NCBI GenBank assembly: GCA_002591725.1
Contig: NJAL01000003.1
Span: 248,001 to 312,000, forward strand
Direction: 5' to 3'
Length of the DNA stretch: 64,000 nt
DNA from: Candidatus Didemnitutus mandela
Lineage (GTDB): Bacteria; Verrucomicrobiota; Verrucomicrobiia; Opitutales; Opitutaceae
Positions 1 through 9,790 of this stretch are shown piece by piece. The position numbers and the translations under genes are program-made. The notes below the pieces were generated by a model. It made no database searches, was not told where the DNA came from, and saw nothing but the letters and a program-made list of their open reading frames with translations. Within the stretch, counting starts at the first letter, position 1. Each line of letters begins with the position of its first letter.

Positions 1-1
1 G

Positions 2-466
2 GCGAGTGTCGCCGAAATCGAGGCTCTTAATGTCTTTAGTGCGACGAAACTGGCGATGCGGCGCGCGCTCGAAGACATCTATCCGCCTGCTGTACTCGAG
101 CTGAAGGAGAAGCTGGGCTTTTTTGCAACGCTGGAAGATCGGGTGACGTTCCAGCCCGCGGTATCTTGCAAAATCCTCATCGACGGCTTGCCCTTGCGTT
201 TTTTCCCCTATCCTCATGAGGGTGTGGTCAAGGGCGATGCGCAGTCGCTTTGCATCGCGATGGCGTCGATTATCTCCAAGGTCACCCGGGACCGTTTAAT
301 GGATGAGCTGGACAAAGTGCATCCGCTTTACGGCTTTTCCAAACATAAGGGCTACGGCACCAAAAACCATCGGGAAGCGATACTTAAGTATGGTCGTTGC
401 CTTGCACACCGCGACAGTTTCCTGAAAAGGCTTTTCGCCAAACCGCGGAATTTGGAAGGTCAATAG
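2..466 (+). CDS. rnhB: Ribonuclease HII, 5'-truncated by window edge
   Basis: Frame open from base 2 (ASVAEIEALNVFSATKLAMRRAL...) with RNase HII-like motif KGDAQSLCIAMASIISKVTRDRLMDELDKVHPLYGFSKHKGYGTKNHREAI. Confidence 0.93.
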   Translation, partial: ASVAEIEALNVFSATKLAMRRALEDIYPPAVLELKEKLGFFATLEDRVTFQPAVSCKILIDGLPLRFFPYPHEGVVKGDAQSLCIAMASIISKVTRDRLMDELDKVHPLYGFSKHKGYGTKNHREAILKYGRCLAHRDSFLKRLFAKPRNLEGQ

Positions 467-1339
467 AGATTTTTACCGCCGCCGAGGGGAAAACTTTTAC
501 TTCTAGCAATAAAGGAGGGCAGTGATTCACAGGGGTATATCTCCTGTGAAATAGCTCCCCTGTTTTCACTTCTCCCCCTTTTTTTATTATATTTAAACCG
601 TATGCTATGGGTTTTAGGAAACTCTATCGAACCTTATTTCCAGATTCTTGAGTCCAAGGTTCAAAAGCGTTTTTCAGGAAAATACTGACTTAAAGCCACA
701 ACTCGGAACAAAAGACCGATACTGTGCTTTCGCCGGCTCCTCGCGTGCGGTCGGCAATAGGGCTCAACGACTTTTTTCAGGCGCAAGGCGAATTCGACTG
801 CGCTGCCAATATGCGCTAAAGTGGAGTGAAAGGTCGCTTCTTTTTCTGCCGCTGGCATTTACGTGGCGGGCGAATTTATGGGGGACCAAGACCTAGCCTT
901 AGTTTCCAGGGGAACACGGCCAGCGCCAACACCGGGTAAGCTCACCCAGGAAAACAAGATTTACATCAGCTTGGGAAAATACAATTTCATCAACCTTGTT
1001 TCGGCCAAATCAAGCAGGCCCTTGTTGCCATAGTAGCCTTACTATGGCACGAAGCTCATGACAGCCGATCGCTTGCTGAGAAAAGGTCGGATTGTGGACG
1101 ATCGCCAGATCGGCGTCACGACGTCAGGCGATCTCGCCGAAAAAGTTAGATATCTCGCTATCATTGGCGACGGCAGCGGCTTGAGCGTGGTGAGTAGAAA
1201 CGGTAACTCTAAGTTCTAAAAGACAGCGTTCATTATTTTCTCTCCGATTTCTACGAAAGTTGACAAACTCGTGTTTGGTGTGACTGCTCTTGTAGAGTGA
1301 GGGGTGCTGGTGTGTCTAAATCTGGCTTTGGTTTCATAG

Positions 1340-1704
1340 GCAATTTTTTCACGGGCAAACATCAGGCGCGGGGTGGTGACGTCTCCTACACGTACAGTCT
1401 GCTCTTCCTCGGCGCCGAGCTTGCTCAAGGCGCATTTTGAACTGATAAAGGCAGTTTCCCCACAACGGCTTCATTCGATGCTCCTAAGGCTGGCAAGCTA
1501 CGGCAGTTTATTGGCTATGTGGCTCAGAACAAATTGCAGACTCTGGCTGCGCCGGGATGCATTTGATCCGCACCGCGCACCATCGCGAAAAACCGAAAGA
1601 TCAAATCGTGGCTGTTCGATCTCAACTATTTTGTCAAAGGTGACGTGCCTAGCTCCACGACGGATGGCGGCCGACTGTTGACGCGGTTTCAGGTTGCGTT
1701 CTAA
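1340..1704 (+). pseudogene. Frameshifted remnant of an unidentified protein upstream of the histidine kinase
   Basis: Protein-like segments in different frames: GGDVSYTYSLLFLGAELAQG, AGKLRQFIGYVAQNKLQTLAAPG, KIKSWLFDLNYFVKGDVPSSTTDGGRLLTRFQVAF; family not recognised. Confidence 0.3.
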
Positions 1705-1720
1705 GTAATGGACAAGGACC

Positions 1721-2872
1721 ATGTCCGCCCGAAAACACACTTCGCTAGACAAAGTTCTTGGCCGGCTTGATCAGCTCGATACGGCAAATCTGCATAACCT
1801 CGTCCAGCGCCTTGCTCGTGAGCGTACGATGTTTGAGGCTGTTTTTAACACCCTGCAGGAAGGCGTGTTGGTCATCGATGTGAATGGCGTGATCGAATAC
1901 GCTAACGAGTCTGCTGCTGGTTTTACTGGTGCCACCGACATGACTGGTGCTACGTTGTGGCGTCTTGTTCCAGGTTTGCGTGCTTCGCTTGAGAACGGCG
2001 AATACCCTGGCACGGCTGTGATACGCGAGCTGGAGCTTTTTTATCCGCAGACGCGTACTGTCTGTCTTTACATGGTTCCGTTCCAAAGCGAGGGTGAGGG
2101 GCGGAAGCTTGCCGTAATTCTTACCGACATTACCTGCGAAAAGAAATCCACGGAGGAATTGATCGAAAACGAAAAAGTGTCGTCGATCCTTCTGCTTGCT
2201 GCTGGCGTCGCCCACGAGCTTGGGAACCCGCTGAACTCGCTAACGATTCACCTTCAGCTCATCGAACGAAAATTTCGGAAGCTAAAGAAATCAAAGGAAG
2301 CCCGTTCGCTTGGAGACTCGATCAAAATTTGCCAGGACGAAGTAACGCGACTCGACGGCATCATCCGTAACTTTATCGAGGCGATCCATCCGCGCCCACC
2401 TGATCTTTCTGATCTCGATTTGAGCGAGCTCGTGCGCGAGATCGTGCAATTTCAGGCTCAGGAGCTCGACGATCGCGGTCTGCACGTCGATGTCGATTTT
2501 TCGCGCAGTGTGCCGCTCATCAGTGCCGACCGGAATCAACAAAAACAGGTGTTTTTTAATTTGATCAAAAACGCTATGGAAGCGATGAATCCTGGCGGGC
2601 GTTTGAGCATTCGGGTACGTTCGGACGACGACTCGGTTTATATGGCGATCGCTGACACGGGGGTGGGCATCAAAACCGATGATCTGGCTAAATTATTTTC
2701 GCCCTACCACACGACTAAGCCTAGCGGACACGGGCTCGGGCTGATGATCGTGCAGCGGATCATGCGCGATCACGGCGGGCACGTTGGTGTCGAGAGCAAA
2801 GAAGGTGTTGGAACCGTTGTTACGCTGCAGTTTCCACAGAAAAATCGCCGCGCTCGTATGATCACTGGCTGA
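1721..2872 (+). CDS. PAS-domain sensor histidine kinase (AtoS/ZraS/NtrB-like)
   Basis: PAS region ([34 protein letters not shown]), H-box [25 protein letters not shown]-box [11 protein letters not shown] boxes DTGVGI and GHGLGLMIV. Confidence 0.93.
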   Translation: MSARKHTSLDKVLGRLDQLDTANLHNLVQRLARERTMFEAVFNTLQEGVLVIDVNGVIEYANESAAGFTGATDMTGATLWRLVPGLRASLENGEYPGTAVIRELELFYPQTRTVCLYMVPFQSEGEGRKLAVILTDITCEKKSTEELIENEKVSSILLLAAGVAHELGNPLNSLTIHLQLIERKFRKLKKSKEARSLGDSIKICQDEVTRLDGIIRNFIEAIHPRPPDLSDLDLSELVREIVQFQAQELDDRGLHVDVDFSRSVPLISADRNQQKQVFFNLIKNAMEAMNPGGRLSIRVRSDDDSVYMAIADTGVGIKTDDLAKLFSPYHTTKPSGHGLGLMIVQRIMRDHGGHVGVESKEGVGTVVTLQFPQKNRRARMITG

Positions 2873-3499
2873 TTTACTTGGCGTGTGGTGCGTTTGCTGG
2901 AGCAAAATGGACAAACTATGCGTTCATCGGTAATGAGCACAAACTGCCCGCCCTCGACGCACTAACTGGTAACCTTTGCCAGCATTGCGAAGTGATCGCA
3001 CTCTATCTCCATCTCCATTCGCTCGGACATCGAACCATTTTGGTAGATAAAAGATTGCCGAATGCCAGACGAGCGTTGCCGAGGGTGACCGGGCATTGGC
3101 GTCGGAATCGCTATTTACGTGGCCGTCTTGGAATTCAAAATTTTTGGTGAAGACCGACTGCATTACCAGCGATTTGCGCGAGATGCTACGACGTGCCGGG
3201 GGACGTGGAAGGGTCTGGGGAGTCGGAGGCCGGTTGCTTAAGCCAGCTAGGCTAGCAAAGAACCCAGAGGCCTAGAAGGAAAAGCGAGGCGAAACCAAAT
3301 AGCATGGTGCTAAGAAATAAAATAGTCAAAATCAGCTTTCCACTTGCGGCAATCTTTATTTTATTTTGATGGTGTTGTTTTCTCTTGGCCGGTCCATCGA
3401 ACGTTGTGCTTAATTGGATAGTGCAAGTTTCGTGGCGCTTGGCTTCCGCGATCCACTTGCTGTAGCTGCATTGTTGGCTCGGTGGAAAATTTTTTCAAG

Positions 3500-3874
3500 T
3501 AGTGCTCGACTTGGTCTAGCTGGACCGACGCACAGGCACCTCGGAATTGTTCAGTTTGCGCGCTGTGCGGATATAGCGGAACAACGTGGTGCCAAGCGAA
3601 ATGCCGCGCAGGGCATGAATGTAGCCCATGAGCACTGCCGCTTCGTCGACTTTCCCGATTTCCTTATTGGGGATTTCCCCAAACCGCGATGCCAGAAACC
3701 AAAACGGATGTGCTCCTTGAAAGCCGTAAAATTTAAAAGCGGTTTGTTACGATAAGAGAAAAATGGTTGCTCCACTTGAGCGCTTTCTTCGTTTTCGGCG
3801 GCACCTGGTAAATCAATTTCTAGAGGTTTTTCAGGATAGGCTGGGCGAAAGAAGCGCGTCTGGAAAGTAGTCAT
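3500..3874 (-). pseudogene. Possible DUF1801-like remnant
   Basis: Minus-strand segment FFSYRNKPLLNFTAFKEHIRFGFWHRGLGK... resembles the DUF1801 core; no full-length frame. Weak. Confidence 0.25.
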
Positions 3875-5230
3875 CGGTACGGGAATCTGTGGCGGCGGCT
3901 ATTTTTGGAGCTTCGAAAAGCCTGGGTGCGGTGCGAGGGGAAGGCCCGGACCGCAACTGGCCGACGAAAGGTGCAACTGAATGAAATTTTACTTAATTTC
4001 CACTTGCTTCTCAGAAGGTTGAAGCGTGAAAGAATCTAAAAATGGGGATTCTCGTATGTGCGTTTTTAAATTATTCCACGTTTGATTAGCTCGAAGTGCG
4101 AGGCGTTAACATGATGCCGCCTGCTTCCGCCTTTGGTCATGGGGCCACGAATTTTGTGGCACGATCGCAGATGTCGTGCTGCACTGTTCGCGCCCCTGGA
4201 GCAGCAGGGGCGTGGTGATAAGAAATTCTCTGGTGCCCTGGAGGCGGTGCGTGTGTTGTGGACACGGCGACGGCGATACTCATTGCTGCGCGTAACGGCA
4301 GGTTTTCGGAATGCACCGCCTGGGCGCTTTTGCGGAGTTCGTAAATGTGCTCGCGCGCTGTTTGATTCTGTGGCTAGAAGGTGTTCTGGCGGAATCAACT
4401 ACGCTGACCGAATCGACGACCAGTAAACTGCACGTGGTGAATCTGATGAGAAACCTGCCGGAGTAGATTGTGCTAGTCATTGGCGCGGGCCCGATATATC
4501 CCCTCCCCAGCAAGCCCTACAAGCCCGTATGAGGAGTGTGTGTGACCAATCCGTGCGAGGAGGATATTCCCTCTGTTGCAGAAAGAGACGGCGTGCTTAG
4601 GGGGGCGTAATCCTTTACAGCCGATACGGTTAGGTAGTGGTTCCCTCCAAGAGAATTCTCGCTCGATACGTAGCGCCTTCTGCGTGGATTTGGTTTGCAC
4701 AAAAGTACCGTTTATTTTGAAATCTACGATATCGTCTTGTACAAGAAGTAATTGTTTGGTGCCTATGCGGCGAAGATCGAGGAATTGCGTCAGACGTTCG
4801 AACTGATGGCGGCCGGCGTGCTTGGAAAAGAGTTAACGGGCTGAAGTCGAGCTAGCGCGGCTGGCGGCGAATCTACTCATTCAAGGATATTCGTCGAATT
4901 ATCCACTTTGAGTCCGATTATCAGCGGTGGAAACTGGTAGATCCCAAACGATTGTTTCGGTTACTCGGTGGACTTTTTCGGCTTTGAACAGGTAATTTTC
5001 GGGAGCGACTAAGCTACCGAATATCGATTATCTGCGATGGGTGCAACGGTTGACGAGGCGTTTGCTAACACTTTGTAAAATAAAGTAGTAAAAAGCATAC
5101 TATTAGTAACGTAACACCAAGACTTTTTGTCGATTTTTTTATCGATGGCTCGCCGACAAGGTGTTCCAGAGTGTGTGTCACAGGAAATAAAATTCCTTGC
5201 TGCCGTATTCGGTCGAGTAACACTGAGTTA

Positions 5231-6772
5231 ATGGCTGAATCTGAACGTCATCCGTTCCTGCACGGGTTGAGCAAACACCGCGGTGCTCTGCCAACGGTCA
5301 TGGTGACTTTCGGTGCGTCGGGCGACCTTACGGCCCGGAAGTTGATCCCTGCGATCTACAACCTTGCGGTTGATGGGTTGCTGCCCACAGATTTTAATCT
5401 AATAGGCTACAGCCGCAAGCCCCTGCAGGACGAGGAATTCAAAAAAAAGGCGGTTGATGCCATAAAAAAGTTTTCTCGCCGCAAGCTAAGCAAGGAAGTC
5501 TGGTCCCGTCTCGTGCCGCGCACTACCTACTTGCGCGGTGATTACACTGATAAGAAGGCTTTCGACCACCTCGCGAATACTATCAATGATATTGAAAAGA
5601 AAAACGGTCAGGAGATGCAAGCGCTGTTTTATATTTCGACTCCGCCGAACGTATTTGTACCGATCATTCGAAACCTCGGCGCGAGCTGTCTTGCGTCGAG
5701 ACATCCGCGCGGTCTCTTTCAGTCGAAAGTTATCATCGAAAAACCCTTCGGCAAGGACCTCGCCAGCGCGCAGGCGTTAAACAAGGAGCTGACTTGCGTT
5801 TTCGACGAGCCGCAGGTTTTTCGCATTGACCACTATCTCGGTAAAGAAACCGTGCAGGACTTGCTCGTACAGCGTTTTTCTAACTCGATTTTTGAACCGA
5901 TCTGGAATCGCAACTTCATCGATCATGTGCAGATCACCGTAGCCGAACAGGTTGGCGTAGAATCACGGGCTGGTTACTACGAGCAGAGCGGCGCGTTGCG
6001 CGACATGATCCAAAATCACACGATGCAGCTCCTTGCACTGACCGCAATGGAGGCGCCCGTTTCGCTTGATGCTGAATCGGTACGCAACGAAAAAGTGAAA
6101 GTTTTTAACGCTATCCAGCCGCTGCAGCTTGCTGGAGAAAATCCAGACTTTGCCCGCGCCCAGTATGGCGAGGGCCTCGTCGGCGGGAAACTGACGAAGG
6201 GCTACCTTTCCGAGGAGGACGTCGCTCCGGAATCCTCGACCGAAACCTATGCCGCACTTCGTCTCAGCATCAATAATTGGCGCTGGCAGGGCGTTCCGTT
6301 TTATCTCCGTTCCGGAAAACACATGGCGTGGCGTGTGAGTGAAATCGCGATTCGTTTCAAACAGCCGCCTGGCAGGCTTTTTGCGGAAGCCGAGCGTTTC
6401 CAGATTGCACCCAACACGCTCACATTCCAGATTCAGCCCGACGAGGGCTTGAGTCTGATCCTAAACGCCAAGGTGCCCGGTCTCGAGACGCGCACTCAGC
6501 CGGTGAAGATGAACTTCAAATACGCGACGACCTTCGGCTCAAACACACCGGAAGCTTACGAGCGCCTCGTGCTCGATGCGATGATTGGTGACAGCACGCT
6601 CTTCATCCGCGACGACGAAACGGAGCGTTCCTGGCAACTTTGCACGCCGCTTCTCGAATTCTGGGCGCAGCAAGGTCGTTCCGGCCTTGATACCTATGCT
6701 TCGGGTTCGTGGGGACCCAAATCCGCTGACCTACTGCTGGCGGCCAACGGCCATATATGGCGCGAACCTTGA
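5231..6772 (+). CDS. zwf: Glucose-6-phosphate 1-dehydrogenase
   Basis: VTFGASGDLTARKLIPAIYNL, RIDHYLGKETVQDLLVQRFSN, IIEKPFGKDL; ATG at 5231 (MAESERHPF) preferred over the longer ORF start at 5171. Confidence 0.97.
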   Translation: MAESERHPFLHGLSKHRGALPTVMVTFGASGDLTARKLIPAIYNLAVDGLLPTDFNLIGYSRKPLQDEEFKKKAVDAIKKFSRRKLSKEVWSRLVPRTTYLRGDYTDKKAFDHLANTINDIEKKNGQEMQALFYISTPPNVFVPIIRNLGASCLASRHPRGLFQSKVIIEKPFGKDLASAQALNKELTCVFDEPQVFRIDHYLGKETVQDLLVQRFSNSIFEPIWNRNFIDHVQITVAEQVGVESRAGYYEQSGALRDMIQNHTMQLLALTAMEAPVSLDAESVRNEKVKVFNAIQPLQLAGENPDFARAQYGEGLVGGKLTKGYLSEEDVAPESSTETYAALRLSINNWRWQGVPFYLRSGKHMAWRVSEIAIRFKQPPGRLFAEAERFQIAPNTLTFQIQPDEGLSLILNAKVPGLETRTQPVKMNFKYATTFGSNTPEAYERLVLDAMIGDSTLFIRDDETERSWQLCTPLLEFWAQQGRSGLDTYASGSWGPKSADLLLAANGHIWREP

Positions 6773-6781
6773 TTTTTCTCC

Positions 6782-7747
6782 GTGCTTAAGATCTTCGATA
6801 CTTTGCCTGGGCAGGAGGTGCCGGTGGACGATATCGCCGCTGGGTTTGGCAAGTTGTGGGAAGAGTCGCCAGCAAAGGGTAGCCGCGCGGTCCAGCTCAA
6901 TCTCGTGTTGCATTTTGGCCGTGAATCGACGGTCGAGGATGCGCTCGTACAGTTCCGTAATACCTTGAACTTTGCGCACCGTTATCCCTGCCGAGTGGTC
7001 GTACTCTGTCCTGATTTTTACGAGGATGCTCCGCCTAAGATTCGCGCGAAAATTTACGGGGAATGTTTTCTGGGAAAATCAAAGAGTGACATGCGGTGCG
7101 TCGAGTTTGTACTGCTCCACTACACCGTCTCGGTTCGTCAATATCTGGAGAGTCAGGTGTCGGTCTGCCTATCCACAGACCTACCGCTCTATTACTGGGC
7201 GCATCGGTTCTCGGCTGTAGCCCGACTGGTCGAATATAATTATCTGCTCACGCGGTCGTGCCGGGTGATTTTTGACAGCGCGGTTGTGCCGAACGATGCG
7301 TTTTCTCACCCGTGGCCGAACCGATCGGTGGTCCGCGATCTCGCTTACACCCGCACGTTGCCGCTGCGGCAGAACCTCGGCCAATTCTTCAGTCGCTATC
7401 GTCCCGAGTGGATTTGTGATGGCCTGAGGGGCGCGGTGCTGCGGCATCGCAAGACTTTTTCGGCCGAAGCCGGCTGTTTGCTCATCTGGCTCAAAAAAGG
7501 TTTCTCACGCATTGGGGCGGATGTGACGTACCTGCAGTTCACCACCGAACAGTCGGATTGTAAGGGCTGTCTCGAATTGGATTTTACCTACGCGAAGAAG
7601 AGTCGGAAATTTTTCTACTGGCAGGCGAACTTGAAGAAAAACGAGGCGCAGCTCCTCGGAAATTTCGGCAGTGGCTGCACGACGCTGGCGACAGACGCCC
7701 GACTCCTTGCTCCCGAGGTGTCGTTGGGTGAGGCGATGTTCTACTGA
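6782..7747 (+). CDS. OpcA-like glucose-6-phosphate dehydrogenase assembly protein
   Basis: 321-aa ORF immediately downstream of zwf; RAVQLNLVLHFGRE... and LSTDLPLYYWAHR typical of the OpcA/G6PD-assembly family. Confidence 0.8.
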   Translation: MLKIFDTLPGQEVPVDDIAAGFGKLWEESPAKGSRAVQLNLVLHFGRESTVEDALVQFRNTLNFAHRYPCRVVVLCPDFYEDAPPKIRAKIYGECFLGKSKSDMRCVEFVLLHYTVSVRQYLESQVSVCLSTDLPLYYWAHRFSAVARLVEYNYLLTRSCRVIFDSAVVPNDAFSHPWPNRSVVRDLAYTRTLPLRQNLGQFFSRYRPEWICDGLRGAVLRHRKTFSAEAGCLLIWLKKGFSRIGADVTYLQFTTEQSDCKGCLELDFTYAKKSRKFFYWQANLKKNEAQLLGNFGSGCTTLATDARLLAPEVSLGEAMFY

Positions 7748-7777
7748 TGTCGTGTCAGCTTCGCCAGCGGGCTGAGG

Positions 7778-9058
7778 TCAGACGACGCTTAGCACAACGT
7801 AACATCGTTTTCCTTTGCGGAACAAGAGATATTTCCCGAAAAGCAAGTCGGAGGTCGTGACGGCGTGCGCGTGGTTGACGCGGTTATTATTCAAATAGAT
7901 GCCGCCAGCTTCAAGTAATTTGCGGGCTGCGCTCTTCGATTGCTCCAAGCCGGCTTGCACTACGAGTTCGGCGATTGGTGTGCCAGTACCGTCCAGTTTG
8001 GTTTTTTTGGTCGGCTGGGTCGGCACTCCGGCGATCACGTCGTTGAACACCGCTTCGGTGACGCCGTCGAGCGAGCCGCCGAAGAGAATCTCGCTGGCCT
8101 TGAGCGCGCCGGCGAGGGCATCGGTTCCGTGTACTAACGTGGTTATCTCTCGGGCAAGGACTTTTTGTGCGACACGGGCGCTGGGGTTGGCGGCGAGTTC
8201 CGTTTCGATGGCGGCGATTTCCTCCCGCGAGAGAAAAGTAAGCGTTTTGAGCAGCTTGATGACGTTGGCGTCGTTGGCATTGACAAAAAATTGGTAGAAG
8301 CGATACGGGCTTGTTTTTTTCGGATCCAGCCAAACGGTACCCGTGGCGGTTTTTCCGTATTTGGAGCCATCGGCTTTGGTTAGGAGCGGGAAAACAAGAC
8401 CCCAGACGGTGGCGGCGAGTTTTTTGCGGGTGAGCTCGGCGCCGATGGTGATGTTGCCCCACTGGTCAGTGGCGCCTACCTGAAGTTCGCACCCGAAGGT
8501 TTCCCTCAAGTGGTAGAAGTCGTAACCCTGCAGCAGCATGTAGCTGAACTCCGTGAAGCTGATCCCGGTGTTGCGATCCTCCATGCGCGAGCGGACTGAG
8601 TCCTTTGCGACCATGGAGTTGACTGTGATAAATTTTCCAAAGTCCCGAAGAAAATCGAGGAATGAAAGCGATATTGTCCAGTCAGCGTTATTGACCAGGC
8701 GGGCGGGGTTTGGGACCGTGTCGAAATCGAGGAAACGGGTGAGCTGAGTGCGAATAGCTGCGATGTTGTGGGCGACCTGTTCGGGGGTCTGGAGGTTGCG
8801 CTCATCGGACTTACCCGAGGGATCCCCGACCATGCCGGTGGCGCCACCGGCTAGCACGATGGGATGATGGCCTGCAGATTGAAAGCGGCGGAGCGCGAAT
8901 AGTGGCACTAGATTTCCCACATGGAGCGAATTAGCCGTTGGGTCGAACCCGCAATAAAGCGTGGTTGGGCCGCTAGCGAGGCGCTGGGCGAGCGCGTCGT
9001 GGTCGGTGCTATCGGCACAGAGGCCACGCCATTCAAGTTCGACAAGGATATTGCTCAT
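7778..9058 (-). CDS. tyrS: Tyrosyl-tRNA synthetase
   Basis: YCGFDPTANSLHVGNLVPL (HIGH-like), DQWGNITIG, KYGKTATGTVWLD (KMSKS-like), C-terminal S4-like domain. Confidence 0.97.
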   Translation of the reverse strand: MSNILVELEWRGLCADSTDHDALAQRLASGPTTLYCGFDPTANSLHVGNLVPLFALRRFQSAGHHPIVLAGGATGMVGDPSGKSDERNLQTPEQVAHNIAAIRTQLTRFLDFDTVPNPARLVNNADWTISLSFLDFLRDFGKFITVNSMVAKDSVRSRMEDRNTGISFTEFSYMLLQGYDFYHLRETFGCELQVGATDQWGNITIGAELTRKKLAATVWGLVFPLLTKADGSKYGKTATGTVWLDPKKTSPYRFYQFFVNANDANVIKLLKTLTFLSREEIAAIETELAANPSARVAQKVLAREITTLVHGTDALAGALKASEILFGGSLDGVTEAVFNDVIAGVPTQPTKKTKLDGTGTPIAELVVQAGLEQSKSAARKLLEAGGIYLNNNRVNHAHAVTTSDLLFGKYLLFRKGKRCYVVLSVV

Positions 9059-9258
9059 GAAAGTGAGTAAACTTTACGGGGTTATCCGGCTGGTTTGCAA
9101 GCGCGGTGGAGAACTTAACTAATGGCCGGGCAATAATTTTTAGTGAGGATTCTCATATCGCCGAAAATGGGTTGCTCCAGGCGGAAAACTGAATCTATTT
9201 TTTCTGCTACACATAAAAAACCCCCTCCGGGAAGAAAACACCTTCAAATATTCACATC

Positions 9259-9729
9259 ATGGCACTCGTTGTTGGAACAAAGGCCCCTGACTTTACGCTA
9301 AAATCGGCAACCTCGAATGGTCTCAAGGATGTCAAGCTGAGCGACCACTTCGGCAAGCAGCCGGTCGTTCTCCTTTTCTTCCCGCTGGCCTACACTGGTG
9401 TTTGTACGGCGGAGATGTGCGACGTCTCAAACGGACTGGGCGAATACGCCAATTTCGGGGCAGCGGTTTACGGCATAAGCGTGGACAGCCCTTTTGCCCA
9501 AGCGGCGTGGGCGAAGGAAAACAAAATCGCCGTGCCACTCCTTTCCGATTTGAACAAGACTACGACCAAAGTCTACGATGTGCTTTCCCCGAGCCTCGCT
9601 GGCATTGGCGACACGTCTGCCCGGGCGGCTTTAGTGATCAACAGAGACGGAGTCATCGTTTATTCCGAGCAGACGCCGACCCCTAAAGACCTGCCTAGCT
9701 TCGACAAAATCAAAGCAGCCCTCGCTTAA
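9259..9729 (+). CDS. Peroxiredoxin (AhpC/TSA, redoxin family)
   Basis: KAPDFTLKS..., FFPLAYTGVCTAEMCDVSNGL catalytic Cys motif, complete 156 aa. Confidence 0.92.
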   Translation: MALVVGTKAPDFTLKSATSNGLKDVKLSDHFGKQPVVLLFFPLAYTGVCTAEMCDVSNGLGEYANFGAAVYGISVDSPFAQAAWAKENKIAVPLLSDLNKTTTKVYDVLSPSLAGIGDTSARAALVINRDGVIVYSEQTPTPKDLPSFDKIKAALA

Positions 9730-9790
9730 AAATTTACGGCGCGTTCCAGCAACGAATACGCTGTCTTCTTTTTAGCCTTTGAGTCACCCG

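Noticed and set aside
526-590. TTCACAGG...CCTGTGAA hairpin after rnhB as a terminator
   Set aside because: The T-run is about 30 bp away from the stem, so it does not fit an intrinsic terminator.
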